64,000 nt of DNA, from contig NZ_RYFF01000026.1 of assembly GCF_004138165.1 (NCBI RefSeq), positions 20,298-84,297 on the forward strand, read 5' to 3'. Of the stretch, positions 7,424 through 13,295 are shown in pieces. The stretch comes from Candidatus Chloroploca sp. Khr17. Its GTDB lineage: Bacteria; Chloroflexota; Chloroflexia; Chloroflexales; Chloroflexaceae. Below the pieces are notes generated by a model, which was not told where the DNA came from, did not search any database, and saw only the letters and a program-made list of their open reading frames with translations. Position 1 is the stretch's first letter. The number at the start of each line of letters is the position of its first letter. The translations under genes were made by a program, and so were the position numbers.

Positions 7424-8395
7424 CTACGGGTTTTGCAGCCGGAACAGTTGTTGGGGTCCGGCGACGGCTCCCGTCGTCAAATCCAGGCCGAAGCCAGCGA
7501 AGAGCGCAGGGCAGTCTGGGTCGCTCGGGCCAGACATGCAGCCGGGAGGCTCGGGTGTATTCTGGTCAAGGGGAACGCCCTTGAGCAGGCTGGCGAGGTC
7601 GGCGACGATGATGCTCTTGCTCGGGTCGAAGCCGTCGAGACGGGCCGAGACGAGGTTGGGGTTGCTGCATGGTGCGGTGGGGGCCGCAGCGCGGTCATTC
7701 GACTGGCAGCCAGTGCTGCCCATATGAATGAACCAGGCCGTTGGTGACGGGGCACCTTCCCCCTGCATCTCGCCCGCGCTGGTCGGGGCAGTGGCGCTCA
7801 TGTCCATCGCCGGGGCAGTGGCGCTCATCTCCATCGTTGGAGCCATCGCCGCGTCAGCCATGCCGACCTGCATATCTACACGCATAAACTTGTAACCACC
7901 CTGCCAGTTCCACCAGAGCGCCTGGATATTGAGCGGTGAGGATGCGGCGGTGACGTCAACATGGTTGAGCGCGAAGGGCACGCCCATATCGAACGCGACT
8001 CCGGTGTACCGCCCGGCGGGTGCCGTGCCCTTGATCACGTTGTTGGTCGCTGAGTTGCCACTCTCGCTACAACCGGCGCTGCCATCTTCAAAGTCAAGCA
8101 GAGCGACGTTCTGGTACTGCCACACGCCATCCTGGGCGAGCTCAAGCGGAACCTCCTGACCCTGGGCGTTGATCAGGCGGATGTTGGACACATACAACCG
8201 CAAGTCGGTGAACGAGATCGCGCTACCCGAACTGCCAACGCCAGCGTAGGTCTGGCCGCAGACAGCGGGTTTGTCATCGACGTTCATAGCGAATTCGAGT
8301 GTGATATTGCCATCAGTATTGTTGGCCGGGCCGCAAGCAGCCAGGGCAAGCAGAAGCATGGCGGCCACAAGCAGGCCGCGAAGATAACGCAGCAT
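7424..8395 (-). CDS. Four-Cys metallo-mystery pair lipoprotein, MbnP family, with Met-rich insert
   Basis: A 323-residue lipoprotein with a lipobox (LALAAC, Cys21). The body matches the MbnP/four-Cys metallo-mystery family: FTDLRLYVSNIRLI, WQYQNVALLDFEDGSAGC, GVAFDMGVPFALNHVDV, SPLNIQALWWNWQGGYKF. Cysteines at 46, 109, 230 and 243 fit the four-Cys pattern. Trp161, 162 and 164 are candidates for the residue that the MbnH partner converts to kynurenine near the copper site. Between residues 175 and 213 is an insert rich in methionine, with MEM and MDM repeated in a near-tandem Ser-Ala-Thr-Ala-Pro frame, which would suit Cu(I) binding. GGAGG lies seven bases before the ATG. It precedes the MauG-like gene on the same strand with a repeat-filled gap of 325 bases. 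It is expected on the outer side of the membrane. Confidence 0.88.
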   Translation of the reverse strand: MLRYLRGLLVAAMLLLALAACGPANNTDGNITLEFAMNVDDKPAVCGQTYAGVGSSGSAISFTDLRLYVSNIRLINAQGQEVPLELAQDGVWQYQNVALLDFEDGSAGCSESGNSATNNVIKGTAPAGRYTGVAFDMGVPFALNHVDVTAASSPLNIQALWWNWQGGYKFMRVDMQVGMADAAMAPTMEMSATAPAMDMSATAPTSAGEMQGEGAPSPTAWFIHMGSTGCQSNDRAAAPTAPCSNPNLVSARLDGFDPSKSIIVADLASLLKGVPLDQNTPEPPGCMSGPSDPDCPALFAGFGLDLTTGAVAGPQQLFRLQNP

Positions 8396-8446
8396 AGAGA
8401 GTCCTCCCTTTCACAGTGCGAAAGCAAACACCAGCACAAGACACGG

Positions 8447-8475
8447 TGTTCTAGAGTCCAATTGATCCTAGAACA
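8447..8475. promoter_or_regulatory. Inverted repeat upstream of the MbnP-like gene
   Basis: TGTTCTAG and CTAGAACA are perfect 8-base arms separated by 13 bases, about 50 bases before the MbnP-like ATG on the minus strand. The position fits an operator, or a weak terminator for the membrane-protein gene upstream (stop at 8503). Which one is unclear. Confidence 0.35.
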
Positions 8476-8502
8476 TGCAAGTAGGCGAGCAGGCTGGGAA
8501 AC

Positions 8503-8961
8503 TCAGGCGTGCAAAAGGCGAGGGGGTGGCGTAGGGGGAGGGATCGTGAGCGGTGCAAAGCGGCGAGCAGGTGGCAGGAAGAGCAGGGTGACCAGCAGGC
8601 TGGACAGCAACAGCAGTGGCGCAATGATCGAGACGAGCTCATAGAGCGCACGTGGCGTCATCGTTGTTGCCGGGGCCTCTGCTTGCCCCGTCGGGATCAC
8701 GGTCACATCCTGCGCTGCCCTGGCGTGCTCACCGCAGAGGAAAAAGGCAATGGCGGGGCGCTCGGCGAGAAGTTGCTGCACAAGGCAGTGGATCACGCAA
8801 CTGAGTGGGCTGAGCAAGCCAAGCTCGAGCGCGATCAGCAAGGCAACAAGGCGCGGCACCCAATGGCGCAGCTTGTTCGCCAGGGATGCCTTCACGCCCG
8901 AAGCCAACCGATGCCCAGAGGTCGGTATGAAATACAGGCTTTCATTTTTTGTGTATTTCAT
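8503..8961 (-). CDS. Small membrane protein with C-x-x-H-C motif, paralogue A
   Basis: A 152-residue protein I do not recognise as a named family. It has a basic N-terminus, a hydrophobic helix (LVALLIALELGLLSPLSC), a motif CVIHC followed about 20 residues later by FFLCGEH, a linker with a PTG/APAT stretch, a second hydrophobic helix (LYELVSIIAPLLLLSSLLVT) and a proline-rich tail. The plus-strand gene at 10280-10690 has the same plan: PILCLIHC, IFLC, a PRA(L/V)Y stretch, a hydrophobic helix and a PPP-rich tail. Cys and His near the membrane suggest metal or haem handling, and the neighbours are a copper-type MbnP/MbnH pair. The ATG at 8961 is chosen because a TATAAT box lies just 11 bases before it; upstream extension runs into decayed sequence. 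Confidence 0.6.
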   Translation of the reverse strand: MKYTKNESLYFIPTSGHRLASGVKASLANKLRHWVPRLVALLIALELGLLSPLSCVIHCLVQQLLAERPAIAFFLCGEHARAAQDVTVIPTGQAEAPATTMTPRALYELVSIIAPLLLLSSLLVTLLFLPPARRFAPLTIPPPTPPPRLLHA

Positions 8962-8971
8962 CACGAGCGTG

Positions 8972-8977
8972 ATTATA
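8972..8977 (-). promoter_or_regulatory. TATAAT box 11 bases before the paralogue A start
   Basis: On the minus strand TATAAT is followed by CACGCTCGTG and then ATG. A transcript starting 6-8 bases after this box would begin almost at the ATG, so the gene may be translated from a leaderless message; no ribosome site is visible. Confidence 0.4.
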
Positions 8978-9028
8978 GCAGCTTTGCTGCTGCGGGGCAA
9001 TGAAGTTGCCCCGCAGCAGCAAAGCTGC
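8978..9028. repeat. Hairpin with perfect 23-bp arms
   Basis: Arms at 8978-9000 (GCAGCTTTGCTGCTGCGGGG and on) and 9006-9028 are exact reverse complements around a five-base loop. It sits between the decayed beta-helix gene and the promoter of paralogue A and would insulate the two if it stops transcription. Confidence 0.7.
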
Positions 9029-9039
9029 GCTTGGCCTCT

Positions 9040-9502
9040 TTCCTCTCTCTTATCGCCGGAGCTGTGTTGCCGTCGAACAGCGAGCCGCAGACCTCGACCG
9101 TATTGCGCGCATCCGGGTTGAAGGAGTTCGACACGCCATCCAGGTGCAGCGCGCCGCCCCGCCGTGCCCGCGCACAACAATGCCGCCAGCGGTGGCGTCG
9201 GCAGCCCGGTTGTCGGTGAATGCGCTATTGTAGACCAGCAGACCAGTAGCAATGCCGCCGAAGGCCCCGCCGCTGCCCGCTTCGTTGTCATTGAAGCTGG
9301 CGCCAACAATGACCGTCTCGTAGATATTGGCGGCAAAGATCGCGCCGCCCTGATTATCTTCGTCAGTAATGCTGGTAGTGCGGTTGCTCTCGAAAGTTGT
9401 GTTCAAAACATGCAAGCGCGTACCCGGGTTCGCGCCAATCCAGATCGCGCCGCCGCGGGCATTGGCGTCACGGGCGAACGATGCGACGCAGGGCCTCACC
9501 AA
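9040..9502 (-). pseudogene. Fragment of a parallel beta-helix repeat protein, frameshifted
   Basis: The minus strand encodes repeats of the type found in polymorphic-outer-membrane-like or Pel-type beta-helix proteins: GGAIWIG, NQGGAIFAANIYETVIVGA, SGGAFGGIATGLLVYNSAF, TDNRAADATAGGIVVRGHGG. The frame then shifts near 9160; the coding sense continues in another frame as LHLDGVSNSFNPDARNTVEV and CGSLFDGNTAPA. There is no signal peptide or proper start, and the 3' end runs into the hairpin at 9006-9028. It is a broken internal piece of a larger surface protein gene. Confidence 0.6.
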
Positions 9503-9720
9503 TCTAGGGCAAGGGTGCCGAGAAGTTCCCTTGTCGTGTAGGCCTCAATCCGCAAGTCGAAGGCACCATGTCTGATAGCCAGGGCTCTGCCATTTCGCGC
9601 CAAGCACCTGCTTAGGGCGACTGCATCTTCCGTTGGTGCGTGCCACCATGTGCGCGGATCGCACTCATCCGCCCATACCGTCGTCGTACACGGCTCGGCT
9701 ACCGCGAGCGAAGCCGACCT
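9496..9720 (-). other. Coding-like stretch without a start codon
   Basis: About 74 open codons on the minus strand read VWADECDPRTWWHAPTEDAV, then ALSRCLARNGRALAIRHGA and FDLRIEAYTTRELLGTLALDW, and end at a TGA at 9496-9498. No start codon precedes a plausible N-terminus. The composition looks protein-like, but I do not recognise it; it may be another remnant. Between 9721 and 9920 I see only short GC-rich palindromic pieces (for example GAAGCCCGCCTGCGCGGGCT). Confidence 0.2.
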
Positions 9721-9920
9721 TCGTCGGCTGAATCAGGCCACGAAGATGGCCTTTGCACACCACGAGCCGAGCCGTTATGGTCTTCCAGTACATAATTCGG
9801 TATGCGCCCGATGCCGTGGGGCTGAAGCCCTCGGCGAGGGGAAGCGAAGCCCGCCTGCGCGGGCTAGACCGGATTCATTTCGGGAAGATCATAAGCCGGC
9901 ACTCCCTTCGGCAGCAGAGC

Positions 9921-9947
9921 AGAAAACTTATTTCCCAGACTACTGAA
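9921..9947. repeat. Third copy of the dispersed 'CAGAC' repeat end
   Basis: AGAAAACTTATTTCCCAGAC followed by TACTGAA matches the reverse complement of the left end of the element at 186-345, and AAGCCGGCACTCC just upstream matches the copy at 7303. From 9948 to 10209 nothing firm is seen apart from a short coding-like run (RIHASGSWVARFVGSGTLRE) in one plus frame. Confidence 0.4.
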
Positions 9948-10209
9948 TGCAGCGGCAATCGGCATCGCGCTGCGCATCCATGCGTCGGGGTCGTGGGTTG
10001 CCCGCTTCGTTGGCAGCGGCACCCTACGCGAACTGACCAGCGCGAAGGTCGCGCAGGGTGAGCCTAGGTGCGTAGGGAGATTGCACCTCTGGGCGCATCG
10101 CCGCCGCCGGAGCGCAGATGATCAGCGGTGTGAACAAGTGACTGATTCGCGTCGTGCTACTCCAAGATGGACGAAAGCGGTAGCACATAGGACAACGCTG
10201 ATCTGATGG

Positions 10210-10237
10210 TTGGAGGAAGGGCATCACGTGGTATAAT
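10210..10237 (+). promoter_or_regulatory. Candidate promoter of membrane protein paralogue B
   Basis: TTGGAG at 10210-10215 and TATAAT at 10232-10237 are spaced by 16 bases and lie 43 bases before the ATG at 10280. A perfect -10 also precedes paralogue A. Confidence 0.45.
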
Positions 10238-10279
10238 TCCGCTCGTCCAGATCCATCGCCCGCAGGCGAAAGCGCATCA

Positions 10280-10690
10280 ATGATAGCAACGCATGTCAAG
10301 CGACGAACCCGGTCGAGTTTCCTGCCGCTCATGCCTCGCACTGCGACGGTGATCAGCTGCACTGCTGCCTTGCTCATTGGCTTCATCAACCCCATCCTGT
10401 GCCTCATCCATTGCGCGTTTTCCCGTCAGCACACAACGCTGACGAGCGAACAGCAGATCTTTCTCTGCGACCTCGAACCTAGAATAACATCCAGCGTAAG
10501 CGCACCCTTCTCGGCGGTCTGGAGCGGCCCCCGCGCGGTCTACCCAGCCCTCCAGGTTGCCCCGCCGATGCTGGTCGTCATCTTCATTATCGTGCTCAGG
10601 CTTGATTTCCTCATCGCTACGGTGCGTATCTATCTTCCGCCACCCAGCTTCCCTCCGCCAAAAGTGCGCCCCCACCTCACGGTGCGCTGA
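10280..10690 (+). CDS. Small membrane protein with C-x-x-H-C motif, paralogue B
   Basis: A 136-residue protein of the same unnamed type as the one at 8503-8961. Residues 20-45 form a hydrophobic helix that ends in INPILCLIHCAFS; IFLCDLEP follows at about residue 60; a second hydrophobic helix (MLVVIFIIVLRLDFLIA) and a proline-rich tail (PPPSFPPPKVRP) complete the plan. The conserved C-x-x-H-C and FLC elements match between the two copies, while the linkers differ. The ATG at 10280 has no strong ribosome site; an internal ATG at about 10331 is an alternative start. It precedes the cytochrome c gene by 270 bases, with a heptamer array between them. A role in metal or haem handling is inferred from motif and context only. 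Confidence 0.6.
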   Translation: MIATHVKRRTRSSFLPLMPRTATVISCTAALLIGFINPILCLIHCAFSRQHTTLTSEQQIFLCDLEPRITSSVSAPFSAVWSGPRAVYPALQVAPPMLVVIFIIVLRLDFLIATVRIYLPPPSFPPPKVRPHLTVR

Positions 10691-10714
10691 AATCGTTGCG
10701 TGTGCCTGCCGTTC

Positions 10715-10868
10715 TCGGCGTTTGGCGCTTGACGCTTGACGCTTTGCGCTTTGCGCTTGACGCTCTGCGCTTTGCGCTCTGCGCTTTGCGCTTGACGTTC
10801 TGCGCTTGACGTTCTGCGCTCTGCGTTCGGCGTTCTGCGCTCTGCGCTTTGCGTTCGGCGTTCTGCGC
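10715..10868. repeat. Array of 22 degenerate heptamers
   Basis: The whole stretch divides into 22 consecutive 7-base units of the type TYTGCGY, with variants TTGACGC, TTTGCGC, TCTGCGC, TTGACGT and TCGGCGT. An open minus-strand frame through it yields a repeating RRAQSAE-like peptide, which I take as an artefact of the repeat. The array lies between the paralogue B gene and the cytochrome c gene. Confidence 0.85.
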
Positions 10869-10961
10869 TCTCCAATCAGGTACCGCCTATGATTCAGCGC
10901 ATCGACCATCAACTAGCACGAACTATTGTTCATCACTTTGGCATCTTATGGAGGTATGCAT

Positions 10962-11636
10962 ATGAGTTGGCGTCCAACGAACCATGATCGCCGCGGGTCA
11001 TCATCATCTAGACCTGCGCACACCGAGCCCTCACTGCTCAATCCCACGTTGCTGATCCTGATCGGTGCCGCCCTGGTTCTGGGGGTGGTTGGCGTTGGGT
11101 TGATCGTTATCTTCGGCGGAGGGATGGGTCAGCAGGCTACGACGGCCATGCCGCCGCAGCCGGTTGCTGCCACCCTACCGCCGGCCGCGACCGCAACCTC
11201 GGCCCCGACCGCAACCCCAGCCCCGACCGTTGCTGCCCGTAGCCGTGCGACGCAAGCCACTGCGGCACCCGTCAGCGCTGCCGAGGCCGGGCCTGTGGAG
11301 ACCACCGGCGATGCTGCTGCTGGTGCTGCCCTCTTCGTCGCCCTGCCGTCCGAGGCCATCGCCGTAGGCGGGATCAACTGCATTACCTGCCACAATATCG
11401 CTCCGGGGAGCGGCACCCTCGTGGGGCCGAGTCTGAGCGGTGTTGGCGCTACGGCCGCCTCACGCCAGCCTGACCTGAGTGCCGCGCAGTACCTGCGCGT
11501 CTCGATCATCAACCCGAACGCCTATGTCGTGGACGGCTTCGCTGCAGGAACGATGCCAGCGGTCTATCAACAACAACAGGGGCTCACCTCAGCACAGATT
11601 GAAGATCTGGTGGCCTATATGCTGACCTTGCCGTAA
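10962..11636 (+). CDS. Membrane-anchored c-type cytochrome
   Basis: A 224-residue protein. After a polar N-terminus comes one transmembrane anchor (LLILIGAALVLGVVGVGLIV, about residues 27-50), then an Ala/Pro/Thr-rich linker, then a single class I cytochrome c domain with CITCH at residues 140-144 and a likely axial methionine in AAGTMPAVYQ. The C-terminal helix (SAQIEDLVAYMLTLP) is typical. It would sit on the outer face of the membrane and carry electrons; a partner such as the MauG-like enzyme 4 kb away is possible but unproven. I start at ATG 10962, which has GGAGG seven bases upstream, rather than at earlier in-frame starts. A strong hairpin follows 36 bases past the stop. Confidence 0.88.
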   Translation: MSWRPTNHDRRGSSSSRPAHTEPSLLNPTLLILIGAALVLGVVGVGLIVIFGGGMGQQATTAMPPQPVAATLPPAATATSAPTATPAPTVAARSRATQATAAPVSAAEAGPVETTGDAAAGAALFVALPSEAIAVGGINCITCHNIAPGSGTLVGPSLSGVGATAASRQPDLSAAQYLRVSIINPNAYVVDGFAAGTMPAVYQQQQGLTSAQIEDLVAYMLTLP

Positions 11637-11671
11637 CCACTTCTCGCATGGCCTTGCCGTCTGTGCGTATG

Positions 11672-11723
11672 GCATGACAAAGCCGCTCAGGGAGGATGCC
11701 CTCCCTGAGCGGCTTTGTCATGC
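11672..11723. terminator. Strong hairpin after the cytochrome c gene
   Basis: Perfect 24-base arms (11672-11695 and 11700-11723) close a four-base loop; the arm contains GACAAAGCCGCTCAGGGAGG. It lies 36 bases after the stop. There is no clear T-tract, but stem stability and position favour a terminator. Confidence 0.6.
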
Positions 11724-11731
11724 TGCTGGCG

Positions 11732-11836
11732 GCTGATGCAACGTCATCCTGATCGCCCGCAGATGACGCAGATACGGAAGCTATCATCTGCGTCATCTGC
11801 GGATGCCACCTAACCCTATTGGGACGTTGCATCAGC
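11732..11836. repeat. Nested inverted repeat, MITE-like
   Basis: Outer 14-base arms GCTGATGCAACGTC (11732-11745) and its exact complement at 11823-11836 enclose inner 17-base arms CCGCAGATGACGCAGAT (11757-11773) and its complement at 11786-11802. The unit is 105 bases long and holds no gene, so it resembles a small non-autonomous element. Confidence 0.5.
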
Positions 11837-11879
11837 TCTGGGGCTTCCCGCCCTATAAAGGTTAGCAATCCGTGAAAGC

Positions 11880-11999
11880 TGCTCTATCGTCCCTTCGTGC
11901 CACACCGGCGGCCACGCTGCGCATCAGATTGAGCTCGGCCACCACCACCTGGCGATGGAGCTTGAGGCCTGCCCTGACGAGGATCAAACGAAGGCTTGA
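11880..11999 (+). pseudogene. Tail remnant of a GNAT-type acetyltransferase
   Basis: The frame ends IELGHHHLAMELEACPDEDQ and a TGA at 11997. This matches the tail of the intact GNAT gene at 380-997 (ELGHHHLAIDLDRD). No acetyltransferase core precedes it, so only the end of a paralogue survives. It runs on into the CobW remnant in the same frame after the stop. Confidence 0.4.
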
Positions 12000-12257
12000 G
12001 ACCTTGACCCACAGCGGTTGAACGCCTGGCTCGCACGGCTGCTGCGCGAGCAAGGCACCGACATCTTCCGCATGAAGGGCGTGCTGCGCATTGCCAACGA
12101 CCCGCGCCGCTTTGTCTTTCAGGGCGTGCATATGCTCTTCGATGGTCGCCCGCACCACGCATGGGGCAGCGATCCACGCACCAACAAGCTCATCTTCATC
12201 GGACGCAACCTGGATCGCGACGCATTGCATGCCGACTTCCAGGCGTGCCTGGTATAA
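12000..12257 (+). pseudogene. C-terminal remnant of a CobW/COG0523-family metallochaperone GTPase
   Basis: About 85 codons give FNAWL-type start (LNAWLARLLREQGTDIFRMK), then GVLRIANDPRRFVFQGVHML, FDGRPHHAWG and TNKLIFIGRNLDRDALHADF. This is the CobW C-terminal domain of the COG0523 family, whose members deliver zinc or cobalt. The N-terminal GTPase domain with its P-loop and CxCC motif is missing: just upstream lies a stop codon and a GNAT tail. The piece may still be read from TTG 12018 but cannot be a working chaperone. An AAGGAG and a WD40 start follow, which suggests that it was once in an operon with that gene. Confidence 0.75.
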
Positions 12258-12266
12258 GGAGCCGCG

Positions 12267-12590
12267 ATGTTCTCTTCTCGCCAACGTGGTCGCGCCGTGC
12301 CGACCGATCCGCTTCGCCCCACGCTCACCCAGGGCTGGCAGGCGCAACTCGACGGCTACATCATCAGCCTGCGCTGGGCGTCCCATGGGCAATCCCTGGC
12401 GGCTGCAACCGTTGATGGCCCGATCACCATCTTTGCCGCCGACGGTACGCGCCTTCATGAGCTTCCCGGCCACACGATGGTCACCACCGCGCTCGACTGG
12501 CATCCTGAAGGACGGATCATGGCTTCGTCTGGGCAGGATGGGCACGTGCGGTTGTGGGATGCCGTCACCGATCGCGGCCCTGCGGCCTGA
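12267..12590 (+). pseudogene. N-terminal fragment of a WD40-repeat protein
   Basis: After AAGGAG and ATG 12267, 107 codons encode about two WD40 blades (DGYIISLRWASHGQSLAAAT, DGPITIFAADGTRLHELPGH, then TALDWHPEGRIMASSGQDG and HVRLWDAV). The blade pattern of GH and WD ends stops after LWDAVTD at about 12565, where the sequence changes into a BtuF-like frame. A working propeller needs about seven blades, so this is the start of a gene cut by a deletion. Confidence 0.7.
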
Positions 12591-12788
12591 TCTGGTGCTT
12601 GCCGGCCAGCAGGAGAACCGCGAGCGCGATGTGCTGGCGCTCGCCGCCGCTGGGATCAACGTCTGCGTGACCGCGATGCGTAGCGTCGCCGATGGACAGC
12701 GCAACTCGCCGCCCTGGCAGAGGTGAGCGTCGCCGATGTGACAGCGCAACTCGCCGCCCTGGCAGAGGTGTTGGACAATCCTGCATAA
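12571..12788 (+). pseudogene. Remnant of a BtuF-like (cobalamin/metal) ABC substrate-binding protein
   Basis: The frame beginning at 12571 reads IAALRPDLVLAGQQENRERD and then VLALAAAGINVCVTAMRSVAD. The block PDLVLA-x-QQEN followed by L-AAGI-V-V is typical of the helical-backbone metal-receptor fold used by BtuF and related periplasmic binding proteins. A tandem duplication of about 44 bases then breaks the frame; the second copy restores the sense (VTAQLAALAEVLDNP, stop 12786). The N-terminal part is absent, and the piece is fused directly to the WD40 fragment. Confidence 0.55.
12682..12770. repeat. Tandem duplication, 44 and 45 bases
   Basis: AGCGTCGCCGATG through GGCAGAGGTG occurs at 12682-12725 and again at 12726-12770. 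The copies differ by one inserted T in the second copy. The event shifts the frame of the BtuF-like remnant. Confidence 0.85.
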
Positions 12789-12794
12789 GGAAGC

Positions 12795-13075
12795 CTCATA
12801 ATCGAGTTTCATGCCATCAAGCGATGCCAACCATGCGCGGATCTGCGTTTCTTGTTGGCTGCGCGTGCGCGGGCTCTTGCAGAGGAAGCGCATCAGCCTT
12901 GTCCCCAGCACCTCTTGGCGCAGCGTTTCCAGGCTGAGAAGGTGCGGGATCTGATGCTTCACGTGCGCACCGACCTGGGTGGTGCTGATCCCAGGCAGAG
13001 CAGGGGCGCGGCGGATCGGACTGAGGACACGCTCAGCCGTGGCTGGGTTGATGGCAAGGAGGGTGAATTATACAT
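12795..13075 (-). pseudogene. Possible transposase remnant (integrase-type)
   Basis: The minus strand reads LLAINPATAERVLSPIRRAP, then GISTTQVGAHVKHQIPHLLS and on to RAWLASLDGMKLD. The opening (SPAT-x-x-RLL-x-x-x-R followed by STT and KHQIP) resembles the segment before the DDE catalytic core of integrase-type transposases of the IS481/ISNCY kind. No catalytic core follows, and no start or terminal repeats are visible. It borders the AT-rich leader of the biosynthetic locus. The identification is tentative. Confidence 0.35.
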
Positions 13076-13080
13076 TTAGT

Positions 13081-13295
13081 CATCTGCATATCAGGAATGA
13101 TTTAGCATAGTGTTAGATCACCATGATAGCCTCGTAGCACCCACAACGATTTGCAGTGCCATAATATAATCCTAATAGACAACGAAAATCATCATTATGG
13201 AGTAAATCGAAATATCTGCAATAATGCATTTTGCATCTACATGTGTCTGTTCAGGAAATAGTTTGTATATGCTGAAGGGGCGTTTGCCAGATTAG
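13081..13295 (+). promoter_or_regulatory. AT-rich leader and likely promoter region of the PKS-NRPS locus
   Basis: About 215 bases with much lower GC content than anything else here lie between the transposase remnant and the first gene of the locus. They contain a perfect TATAAT (13165-13170) without a clear -35 at normal distance, and several other AT-rich runs. A GAAGGGG at 13274-13280 is the nearest purine stretch but is about 15 bases from the flippase ATG, so the ribosome site is weak. I see no palindromic operator of note. Confidence 0.4.

Noticed and set aside
8962..9336. Extension of membrane paralogue A to a start at 9336, giving 277 residues
   Set aside because: The extension passes through a 23-bp hairpin and the frameshifted beta-helix remnant; the domain plan shared with paralogue B begins only after 8961.
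10715..10868. CRISPR array
   Set aside because: The units are contiguous 7-base repeats with no spacers and no cas genes nearby.
10277..10912. A minus-strand open frame with an Arg/Ala/Gln-rich repeat protein
   Set aside because: The repeat peptide is the translation of the heptamer array at 10715-10868, and the rest is antisense to the membrane protein gene.
11862..12962. A 366-codon minus-strand open frame
   Set aside because: It lies antisense to the CobW, WD40 and BtuF-like remnants and only its upstream end resembles a transposase; most of it is a shadow.
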